A stretch of 7,009 nucleotides of DNA, taken from positions 1 through 7,009 of the forward strand of contig DKLU01000266.1 in the NCBI GenBank assembly GCA_002455915.1, written 5' to 3'. Positions 1 through 5,128 of the stretch are shown here, one piece after another (position 1 is the first letter of the stretch; each line of letters opens with the position of its first letter). The position numbers were made by a program, and so were the translations under genes. Under the pieces are notes generated by a model, which made no database searches, was not told the DNA's origin, and worked only from the letters and a program-made list of their open reading frames with translations. This stretch comes from Chryseobacterium sp. UBA6632. GTDB taxonomy: Bacteria > Bacteroidota > Bacteroidia > Flavobacteriales > Weeksellaceae.

Positions 1-11
1 TATTTTTATGC

Positions 12-53
12 GAATTGTGAATCTAATTAAGTCTAGCTTAAACCTCACAATTC
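12..53. repeat. Nested inverted repeat just after the amt stop, possible terminator
   Basis: Two perfect 9-base arms, GAATTGTGA (12-20) and TCACAATTC (45-53), enclose a second, smaller hairpin, TTAAG (27-31) and CTTAA (37-41). The repeat begins 3 bases beyond the amt stop codon. A T-run (54-58) follows it only in the plus direction; in the minus direction the hairpin is followed by A-rich sequence. It therefore looks more like a terminator for a plus-strand gene entering from the left edge, or a 3' stabilising hairpin for amt mRNA, than a classical amt terminator. The arms are low in GC, so the function is uncertain. Confidence 0.45.
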
Positions 54-56
54 TTT

Positions 57-1400
57 TTAACAAAGGCTTTCTTCGTGCTGAGAAATATCAAGTCCCATTT
101 TCTCAGATTCTTCAGAAACCCTTAATGTGATAATATTATTTGTGATTTTATATAAAATTAATGAACCGAAAAACGCAAATAAAGAAACAAGAACCAATGC
201 CATCATGTGATGAGCAAACACTTCCCAACCGCCGTGAAGCAAACTTGCATTTTCACCGTGAGCAAAAATAGCCGTTAAGATCATTCCCATAATTCCGCCA
301 ACGCCGTGACAAGCAAAAACATCTAAGGTATCATCTATTTTCTTCAATGCTTTCCAATTAACCATTATATTTGAAACAATCGCAGAAATAAATCCGATAA
401 AAATACTTTCAGGAATAGAGACAAATCCGCATCCCGGCGTAATAGCCACCAAACCGACTACCGCACCAATGCAGGCTCCTAATGCAGAAACTTTACGCTT
501 ATTAATTCGATCAAAAAAGATCCAGGTCATCATCGCAGATCCCGAAGCAATTGTGGTTGTTCCAAACGCCATCGCAGCCGTTGCATTGGCACTTAACGCA
601 GAACCTGCATTAAAACCGAACCATCCGAACCAAAGCATTCCCGTCCCTAACATCACGTAAGAAATATTGGAAGGCTCGTGATGAGGATTTTTTCTGTTTC
701 CAACTACCAAAGCACCTGCCAAAGCGGCAAACCCCGCACTCATGTGAACAACTGTTCCGCCTGCAAAGTCTTTAACTCCAAAAAATTTATTTAAAAGACC
801 TTCCGGATGCCAAACCATGTGGCAAAGCGGTGTGTAAATAAAAAGACTAAAAAGCACCATGAATAAAAGATAGGATACAAAACGAACCCTCTCTGCAAAA
901 GAGCCGGTAATTAATGCGGGTGTGATTACAGCAAATTTCATTTGAAACAAAGCAAACAACACAAAAGGAATCGTGGATGCCATCTGCTTATGTGGCAAAA
1001 CCCCAACTCGGCTGAAAAAAGGATAGCTTAAAGGATTTCCTATAATACCGTAATGTTCGCCATTTAAGGTAAATCCGATAGAATCTCCGAAAGACAGAGA
1101 AAAACCAATGACTACCCATAAAATTGAAATAACTCCTAATGCAATAAAGCTTTGAAGCATGGTTGAAATCACGTTTTTCTTACCGACCATTCCACCATAA
1201 AAGAATGAAAGACCGGGTGTCATTAGCAAAACCAATCCGGCAGCCGCCAAAATCCATGCAACATCTGCTCCTACAATCTTATCTTCACTCAGGAATTCTC
1301 CGGTATTTGGAAAATCAACAATCGGGCTCCAAAATAACCCTCCTATTGCCACCAAACTAATAATACTAAATGAAACGATCCATTTCAAACCTACTTTCAT
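57..1400 (-). CDS. amt: Ammonium transporter (Amt/MEP/Rh family)
   Basis: This 447-residue inner-membrane channel takes up ammonium for nitrogen assimilation and is expected to act as a trimer. Landmarks of the AmtB family are in order: PGLSFFYGGMV (62-72) in an early membrane helix; FQMKFAVITPALITGSFAER (152-171), whose F156 matches the outer Phe gate; W197 in HMVWHPEG; DFAGGTVVH (211-219) with D211 and the first pore His, H219; GWFGFNAGS (259-267) with W260, the second gate F263 and S267; and CHGVGGIMG (364-372) with the second pore His, H365. Residues 1-28 form a hydrophobic, signal-peptide-like N-terminus, as in E. coli AmtB. The short cytosolic tail keeps GLDISQHE, the P-II-interacting type of C-terminus. 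No glnB/glnK gene is in the window. The start at 1400 is supported by a good promoter at 1423-1452, leaving a leader of roughly 20 bases. All key residues are present, so it should be functional. Confidence 0.97.
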   Translation of the reverse strand: MKVGLKWIVSFSIISLVAIGGLFWSPIVDFPNTGEFLSEDKIVGADVAWILAAAGLVLLMTPGLSFFYGGMVGKKNVISTMLQSFIALGVISILWVVIGFSLSFGDSIGFTLNGEHYGIIGNPLSYPFFSRVGVLPHKQMASTIPFVLFALFQMKFAVITPALITGSFAERVRFVSYLLFMVLFSLFIYTPLCHMVWHPEGLLNKFFGVKDFAGGTVVHMSAGFAALAGALVVGNRKNPHHEPSNISYVMLGTGMLWFGWFGFNAGSALSANATAAMAFGTTTIASGSAMMTWIFFDRINKRKVSALGACIGAVVGLVAITPGCGFVSIPESIFIGFISAIVSNIMVNWKALKKIDDTLDVFACHGVGGIMGMILTAIFAHGENASLLHGGWEVFAHHMMALVLVSLFAFFGSLILYKITNNIITLRVSEESEKMGLDISQHEESLC

Positions 1401-1422
1401 AAAATTTTTCTGTTTACCCCCT

Positions 1423-1452
1423 CAAAAGTAAGCATTAATTTTATAAAAACAA
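1423..1452 (-). promoter_or_regulatory. Bacteroidetes-type promoter of amt
   Basis: On the minus strand TTG (1452-1450) is followed after 19 bases by TACTTTTG (1430-1423), an exact match to the Bacteroidetes sigma-A consensus TTG-N17-23-TAnnTTTG. The predicted start site is near 1419, giving a short leader before the ATG at 1400. It lies downstream of the hydrolase stop codon, so amt can be transcribed independently. This is a motif match only; no start site is mapped. Confidence 0.65.
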
Positions 1453-1506
1453 TAAAATATTTTTAAAACCCCTTAAATTTTAAGTAAAATTAATTTTAAA
1501 ACATAT

Positions 1507-2148
1507 TTATTTTAAAACCTCCCCTAAAATTTTAGACACATCATGAGGTTTTGTTGCAGGAAAAAGATGAGTACCTCCTTTTATGACGAAATTAGGCTTT
1601 GAATATTTTATAGGAAAAACAATATCCCGATCTCCCAAAATCTGAATCACTTCAGGGGTTTCTTCAAATTTCCATTCTGATACTTTTTCGACAGACCATT
1701 TTAAATAATAAGGATCTCTCACTCTAAAATATTGTAGAATTTTAGGATTTTTAGGATCAAACAGTTTTCTCACTACAGAATACATATTGGCAGCTTTATC
1801 GTTGAAAAGACCAATAGGCAAAACCCTCGGAATTTTCGTGTATTCGCCAAGTTTAATGAATTTCGATTTTTCTTTATCGGATTTTATACTTCCAAGAATT
1901 ATGACTTTCTGCGCAGGTTTTATTTTGTTGATTTCCTGAACCACAATACCTCCAAAAGAATATCCCAACAAGCAGAAAGGCTCTGAAACATCTATTTTCT
2001 CAGCCATTCTTTGGATATAATCATTGAAAGGCTCGTTCATCTGTGGAATGAGCCAGTCTATAAAAACAATTTCATACTGCGCCGGGAATTTTATTTTTTC
2101 CAGCACTTTAAAATCTGCACCGAGACCACTTACAACATAAATTTTCAT
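1507..2148 (-). CDS. Small alpha/beta hydrolase
   Basis: This 213-residue protein belongs to the alpha/beta-hydrolase fold family. It has an N-terminal strand-loop SGLGAD (7-12) that would supply the oxyanion region, a nucleophile elbow GYSFGG (62-67) with S64, a catalytic acid motif GDRDIVFP (172-179) with D175, and a catalytic His in GGTHLFP (H194). The segment between nucleophile and acid (about 90-160) is short and helical-looking, a minimal lid. No signal peptide is visible, so it is probably cytosolic. The substrate cannot be read from sequence; esterase, lipase or thioesterase-like activity are all possible. It ends 54 bases before the amt promoter, and I see no GC-rich terminator between them, so some read-through into amt is possible. 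No convincing promoter was found upstream: the nearest TAnnTTTG-like match lacks a -33 partner. The start at 2148 fits the family's compact N-terminus. Confidence 0.85.
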   Translation of the reverse strand: MKIYVVSGLGADFKVLEKIKFPAQYEIVFIDWLIPQMNEPFNDYIQRMAEKIDVSEPFCLLGYSFGGIVVQEINKIKPAQKVIILGSIKSDKEKSKFIKLGEYTKIPRVLPIGLFNDKAANMYSVVRKLFDPKNPKILQYFRVRDPYYLKWSVEKVSEWKFEETPEVIQILGDRDIVFPIKYSKPNFVIKGGTHLFPATKPHDVSKILGEVLK

Positions 2149-2431
2149 AGAACTAAAATAATAAAAATCATGAAAATAGAATTACTGCTTTACATTTTAT
2201 CAGTAATAGTCAAAGAGTAAAGCAATTACAACTTAATTAAATCTATAACTAGTGATTTACAATAAAAACAACACAATATTAATTTAATTATATGTTTTAA
2301 ATAAATTAATAAATAATTACAAAAATAAAAACGAATAAAATCACATAAAACGCATTTTAATCATTAAAAATACAAATTCAATTAAAATATTTAATAATTT
2401 AGCAAAACAATAATCATAAAAATAAAATATC
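2149..2431. other. AT-rich divergent intergenic region
   Basis: This is a 283-base spacer between the hydrolase (minus) and the precursor peptide gene (plus). It is very AT-rich and holds no clear gene. It must contain the promoters of both flanking genes. Weak candidates are TAATTTAG (2395-2402, plus, one mismatch to TAnnTTTG, no TTG at the right distance) before the peptide gene, and TATTTTTG (2327-2320, minus, no -33 partner) before the hydrolase. A 16-codon ORF at 2170-2220 on plus is hydrophobic but has nothing else to support it. Confidence 0.5.
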
Positions 2432-2665
2432 ATGAAAAATTTAAAAAAATTAGACAGAAACGAATTGAAAGAAATTTCAGGAAGTGTACTTAATCTAATC
2501 CCTGCTATTGGTGGTGGTATCCCAGTAGGTATCTCCCTCATTCCTCTTAATATAGGACCATTATTAGAACAATCATTATGTACAGCTGTATGCCAAGCTA
2601 TTCATACACCCCCCCTAGCAAATATTCCAATTGATCAGCTTATAAAATGTACACCTTGTCCATAA
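2432..2665 (+). CDS. Bacteriocin-like / RiPP-like precursor peptide, GS-type leader
   Basis: This 77-residue peptide is the only plus-strand gene here. Residues 1-18 match the double-glycine leader pattern LSxxELxxIxGG, seen as L7, E11, L12, I15 and G17, but with D at the usual S position and S18 in place of the final G. Leaders of this type are normally cleaved after the GG by C39-peptidase ABC exporters. The predicted core (19-77) starts with a hydrophobic Gly/Pro/Ile-rich stretch that itself contains GGG (27-29), a less likely alternative cleavage site. It ends with four cysteines: C50 and C54 (CxxxC), and C73 and C76 (CxxC). These could form disulfides or be modified; no modification or export gene is in the window, so the maturation system must lie elsewhere. 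A C7 tract (2609-2615) lies between the two Cys pairs. A strong terminator follows 6 bases after the stop. Chryseobacterium genomes commonly carry orphan genes of this kind; antibacterial activity is not shown by the sequence. Confidence 0.8.
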   Translation: MKNLKKLDRNELKEISGSVLNLIPAIGGGIPVGISLIPLNIGPLLEQSLCTAVCQAIHTPPLANIPIDQLIKCTPCP

Positions 2666-2671
2666 CAAATT

Positions 2672-2697
2672 AACCGCTCCAATAGAGCGGTTTTATT
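2672..2697 (+). terminator. Intrinsic terminator of the precursor peptide gene
   Basis: AACCGCTC (2672-2679) pairs perfectly with GAGCGGTT (2685-2692) across a 5-base CAATA loop and runs into TTTTATTT. It starts 6 bases after the stop codon at 2665, so the peptide is transcribed as a single-gene unit. Confidence 0.88.
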
Positions 2698-2698
2698 T

Positions 2699-2733
2699 CA
2701 AAAAAAATAAAAACCCCAAATAAAGAGGTTTTT
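2699..2733 (-). terminator. Intrinsic terminator of the secreted-protein gene
   Basis: On the minus strand the arms 2733-2725 and 2717-2709 (AAAAACCTC with GGGGTTTTT, one mismatch, 7-base loop) are followed by a T-rich run (2708-2700). It lies 23 bases beyond the stop codon at 2757. It abuts the plus-strand terminator, forming a convergent pair that insulates the two genes. Confidence 0.75.
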
Positions 2734-2756
2734 ACACTTTCCAAATTCAATAAAAC

Positions 2757-3530
2757 TTAGTTTTTTGCAAAAGATATCCTTGTAATACTATCAATAGATA
2801 ATGAAGAAATAGTATCCGACGCTACCCACTCTAAAATATATCCCGCACCCGTGCCTAAAGGAGGAGGAAGACTCGCCCCATCTGCAATGGTAGTAAAATT
2901 GTACACCAAAATACCACTCGTTTTACTAGAAGGTACTACCCCACTGATCTCAGACCGAAAACCCGAAGCCGGATTTCTAAGAATAAAAGTAATATCCTGA
3001 CTGTAAATATTGGAGGATTTGGTATAATTAACGATCACCCTCCACTGATGTACCTGCCCACGTACTGCATTTTCTAAAAATTTTCCACCAGCATATACTT
3101 TAGAATCTATAGTGGAAGAATTATCCGGCCAACTTGTAGTAGGCGGTGTGGCATAAACCAACGGTGAGGATAAAGTTACCTGTTTGAGGGTATTCTCAGA
3201 AACATTCGTCCAAGTGGGTTTTGTTCCGGCTCCGGCTCCACTTCCGTTTATTTTCAAGACTCCTTCATTGGTTTTTGTTTGATCCCTACTATACACTAAA
3301 GTTCCCCAGCTGGTTCCGTCATAAAATCGGATTGTTTTATTGGTAGAATCATAGGCAACCATTCCTTCTACAGGCTGCGTAATAGCCGACAGATCAGCGA
3401 GGCGAGGAATTACCATAGTAGAATTGTTAGAAACTATATCTAAGACACCTTGTGGATGCGTAGTGTTTATTCCCACTTGCGCCGAAAGCTTCACAAAAGA
3501 AGCAATAAAAATTACTAATAATTTATTCAT
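2757..3530 (-). CDS. Secreted protein of unknown function with 'VGINT' N-terminus
   Basis: This 257-residue protein has a signal peptide (1-17, cleavage likely SA|QVG). Its mature N-terminus is QVGINTTHPQGVLDI (18-32), a signature seen at the start of many secreted Chryseobacterium/Flavobacterium proteins. The next segment, IPRLADLSAI...GMVAYDSTNKTIRFYDGTSW (41-75), resembles the 'set of short beta repeats with a Tyr/Trp' of tail-fibre-like or adhesin stalk proteins. Residues 90-115 are Gly/Thr-rich and look like a linker. The C-terminal half (120-257) is beta-rich with no motif I can name. I do not see the usual C-terminal type IX secretion domain, and there is no lipobox Cys, so it may stay periplasmic, be released, or be surface-attached by other means. 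Function unknown. It has its own promoter about 90 bases upstream and its own terminator. The start at 3530 is the only one that keeps the signal peptide. Confidence 0.8.
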   Translation of the reverse strand: MNKLLVIFIASFVKLSAQVGINTTHPQGVLDIVSNNSTMVIPRLADLSAITQPVEGMVAYDSTNKTIRFYDGTSWGTLVYSRDQTKTNEGVLKINGSGAGAGTKPTWTNVSENTLKQVTLSSPLVYATPPTTSWPDNSSTIDSKVYAGGKFLENAVRGQVHQWRVIVNYTKSSNIYSQDITFILRNPASGFRSEISGVVPSSKTSGILVYNFTTIADGASLPPPLGTGAGYILEWVASDTISSLSIDSITRISFAKN

Positions 3531-3622
3531 TTTGTATTTATTTTAATTAATTTTTCAAAAATCCAATCCCAACAGTTACGAATTTATATTTTTTAAAAAC
3601 TATTTTTATAAATACTTTAAAA

Positions 3623-3652
3623 CAAATATAGTAAATTAAAATTAATTCACAA
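3623..3652 (-). promoter_or_regulatory. Bacteroidetes-type promoter of the secreted-protein gene
   Basis: TTG (3652-3650, minus) is separated by 19 bases from TATATTTG (3630-3623), an exact TTG-N19-TAnnTTTG match with the same spacing as the amt promoter. The predicted start near 3619 leaves an unusually long, very AT-rich leader of about 89 bases before the ATG at 3530. The -33 element lies only 8 bases from the T-run of the upstream gene's terminator. Confidence 0.68.
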
Positions 3653-3660
3653 TTTTGAAC

Positions 3661-3688
3661 AAAAAAAAGAGCGACTTACAAGCCGCTC
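3661..3688 (-). terminator. Intrinsic terminator of the first yceI-family gene
   Basis: On the minus strand GAGCGGCT (3688-3681) pairs with AGTCGCTC (3676-3669), including one G-U wobble, around a tetraloop, and is followed by T8 (3668-3661). The wobble forms only in minus-strand RNA, which supports the orientation. It lies 23 bases after the stop at 3712. Confidence 0.85.
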
Positions 3689-3711
3689 AATTATTTATAT
3701 CAAGGTTGATA

Positions 3712-4338
3712 TTATTTCTTTTTTACAGGAACTCTGTTTTCGTTATCCAATTTTTCAGTAGAAATTTTAAACTGAAAATCCATTTCGTTTTTAATGAAAT
3801 AATCTTTTAATGAAGATTGATAGAATACTTTAAAGTCTCTTCTGTTTAATGAGAACTTAGCAGATTCAATAATAACAGTAAACTGAGTAATATAAGCGTT
3901 CGCAGGGAAAGAGATTGTTTTTCTCACACCTTTGATCGTAATATCACCATAAATCGTAGAATTGTACTCACTATTTGCTAAAGGAATAATTTTAGTTAAG
4001 TGAAATTTAGCAGTAGGAAATTTTTTAACCTCGAAAAAATTAGTACTTTTCAGATCATCTGTCAGTTTCAATTGATCTTCATCAGAGACATCTCCCGCCA
4101 GAATACTTCTCATATCTATAATAAATTCACCATCGATAAGAACAGTTTTATCAAAATTAAACTTCCCGCTTTTTAGTTTTACCGTCCCTGAGTGCGATGA
4201 AGCCTGAGTTTTCACTACTTTGTATCCCCACCATCTGATATCCGATGAAGTCACTTTTATCACCTTATCCCCTTTCTTTTGAGCAAAAACAAATGACATG
4301 CTTACACACATCATAGCAAACAATAGTAATCTTTTCAT
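3712..4338 (-). CDS. YceI-family secreted protein (paralog 1)
   Basis: This 208-residue protein has a signal peptide (1-19, cleavage likely FA|QKK) and a YceI-like lipocalin-type beta-barrel domain (about 28-193). In studied members of the family the barrel binds polyisoprenoid lipids in the periplasm; the ligand here is unknown. Family features include the WWGYKV start of the barrel (36-41), SSHSGTVKLKSG (47-58), a DM.SI strand (75-79), NFFEVKKFPTAKFHL (100-114) and GDITIKGVRKTISFP (131-145). Compared with its neighbour it has an extra Lys-rich C-terminal tail (194-208). Between W36 and T115 I count 44 identities in 80 gap-free positions with the adjacent paralog, so the pair arose by tandem duplication followed by considerable divergence. 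A TATTTTTG element (4367-4360, minus) could serve as its -7 site, but no TTG lies at the right distance and it falls in the poly-A side of the upstream terminator, so its promoter is uncertain; partial read-through from the other yceI is an alternative. Confidence 0.9.
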   Translation of the reverse strand: MKRLLLFAMMCVSMSFVFAQKKGDKVIKVTSSDIRWWGYKVVKTQASSHSGTVKLKSGKFNFDKTVLIDGEFIIDMRSILAGDVSDEDQLKLTDDLKSTNFFEVKKFPTAKFHLTKIIPLANSEYNSTIYGDITIKGVRKTISFPANAYITQFTVIIESAKFSLNRRDFKVFYQSSLKDYFIKNEMDFQFKISTEKLDNENRVPVKKK

Positions 4339-4360
4339 TCTTTTTTATTTACAATTCAAC

Positions 4361-4395
4361 AAAAATAAAAAAAAGTGTAGAACTTCTACACTTTT
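4361..4395 (-). terminator. Intrinsic terminator between the two yceI genes
   Basis: A perfect 10-bp stem, AAAAGTGTAG (4371-4380) with CTACACTTTT (4386-4395), and a 5-base loop sit 21 bases after the stop of the second yceI gene. In the minus direction they are followed by a long T-rich run (to 4361). The stem is AT-flanked, so termination may be incomplete. Confidence 0.8.
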
Positions 4396-4416
4396 AACAA
4401 TCTTTTTTTGTTTAAA

Positions 4417-4983
4417 TTATTTAGCAGTTACTTTTACAAGCATATCGATATCATCTTTCACAAAAACATCCTGCATTGTAGATTTGTAAGCAACATCAAA
4501 TTTCTGTCTGTCGAAAGAGAATTTGTTTGAAACTAAAGCTACCACTCCTTTGCTGTAAGAAATTTTAGCAGGGAAAGAAATAGAGTTTGTTTTTCCTTTT
4601 ACCGTTAAATCTCCTGTTACGATACTGTTATACACTTTATCGTTGTTTTTCTTTACACCAGTAATTTTGAAACTTGCTGTAGGAAATTTTTCAACCTCAA
4701 AGAAATCTCCGTTTTTAAGGTGACCGTTTAGTTTCCCTTGGTACTCACCAGAAAGGTCTGTCGCGTTGATAGATGTCATATCTAATACGAATGAACCTCC
4801 AACCAATTGGTTTCCTTTCATGATCATATCACCAGATTTTACTTTCACAGTACCGTCGTGAGAGCTAGCCTCAGATTTTGCTACTTTGTATCCCCACCAG
4901 TGAACATCAGAAGCTACTACTTTTTTTGATTGACCGAAAGCCAGACCACCAGCTAAAACTGCTAATAATAATATTTTTTTCAT
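4417..4983 (-). CDS. YceI-family secreted protein (paralog 2)
   Basis: This 188-residue protein has a signal peptide (1-17, cleavage likely FG|QSK) and a single YceI domain (about 22-187), the usual length for the family. It would be exported to the periplasm and is predicted to bind a hydrophobic, possibly isoprenoid, ligand in its barrel. Motifs parallel those of the adjacent paralog: WWGYKV (29-34), SSHDGTVKVKSG (40-51), LDMTSI (67-72), DFFEVEKFPTASFKI (93-107) and GDLTVKGKTNSISFP (124-138). It ends without the Lys-rich tail of paralog 1. A perfect TAnnTTTG element plus an FNR/CRP-type palindrome lie upstream (5017-5062), suggesting regulation by oxygen, redox, nitrosative stress or another CRP-family signal. 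The start at 4983 is fixed by the signal peptide. Confidence 0.92.
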   Translation of the reverse strand: MKKILLLAVLAGGLAFGQSKKVVASDVHWWGYKVAKSEASSHDGTVKVKSGDMIMKGNQLVGGSFVLDMTSINATDLSGEYQGKLNGHLKNGDFFEVEKFPTASFKITGVKKNNDKVYNSIVTGDLTVKGKTNSISFPAKISYSKGVVALVSNKFSFDRQKFDVAYKSTMQDVFVKDDIDMLVKVTAK

Positions 4984-5016
4984 TTCGAATAAAGTTATTT
5001 ACCTTGTTTAATGATG

Positions 5017-5062
5017 CAAAATTACTATACTTATTTGATAGATTTCATTGATGTATATCAAT
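5017..5062 (-). promoter_or_regulatory. Predicted activator-dependent promoter: TAnnTTTG plus FNR/CRP-type box
   Basis: On the minus strand TAATTTTG (5024-5017) matches the Bacteroidetes -7 consensus exactly. No TTG occurs 17-23 bases upstream. Instead a 16-base palindrome, ATTGAT-N4-ATCAAT (5047-5062), is present; its core TTGAT-N4-ATCAA (5048-5061) equals the E. coli FNR consensus. If the -7 element spans -11 to -4, the start site is at 5013, the palindrome centre falls at -41.5, and the leader to the ATG at 4983 is 30 bases. This is class II activator geometry. Which CRP/FNR-family protein binds here is not known. Confidence 0.6.
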
Positions 5063-5090
5063 AAAAGTAATTATTTTCATGAATAATATC

Positions 5091-5122
5091 AGTAAATAAA
5101 AAGCTCCGAATTTCTTCGGAGC
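5091..5122 (-). terminator. Intrinsic terminator of glucokinase gene
   Basis: A perfect 8-bp stem, GCTCCGAA (5103-5110) with TTCGGAGC (5115-5122), and a 4-base loop begin 7 bases after the stop at 5129. In the minus direction they are followed by TTTTTATTT. This separates glucokinase from the yceI genes. Confidence 0.88.
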
Positions 5123-5128
5123 CGTTCT

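Noticed and set aside
12..53. CRP site based on TGTGA...TCACA
   Set aside because: The half-sites are separated by 24 bases instead of 6, so this is a hairpin, not a CRP operator.
469..660. Plus-strand 63-codon ORF inside amt
   Set aside because: Lies antisense within a strongly conserved channel gene, with no recognisable motif; a shadow of the real frame.
1163..1360. Plus-strand 65-codon ORF inside amt
   Set aside because: Antisense to the conserved N-terminal part of amt; composition is not protein-like and no promoter is seen.
1485..1498. Perfect palindrome TAAAATTAATTTTA between hydrolase and amt
   Set aside because: Only A and T, expected by chance in this composition, and not followed by a convincing T-run; not called as a terminator.
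2011..2220. Plus-strand ORF overlapping the hydrolase start, including a 16-codon version at 2170-2220
   Set aside because: Mostly antisense to the hydrolase; the short version is a hydrophobic peptide with no terminator, promoter or similarity to support it.
2320..2327. TATTTTTG on the minus strand as hydrolase promoter
   Set aside because: Matches TAnnTTTG, but it lies 172 bases from the start codon, has no TTG at 17-23 bases and sits in AT-rich DNA where chance matches are common.
2341..2541. Minus-strand ORF opposite the precursor peptide gene
   Set aside because: Phe/Ile/Leu-rich translation typical of antisense AT-rich DNA; the plus frame has a recognisable leader and terminator.
4298..4489. 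Plus-strand 63-codon ORF spanning the yceI intergenic region
   Set aside because: Crosses a terminator and the ends of two well-supported minus-strand genes; low-complexity translation.
3712..4983. The yceI genes and glk as one operon
   Set aside because: Strong minus-strand terminators at 5091-5122 and 4361-4395, and a promoter-like region at 5017-5062, break the cluster into separate units.
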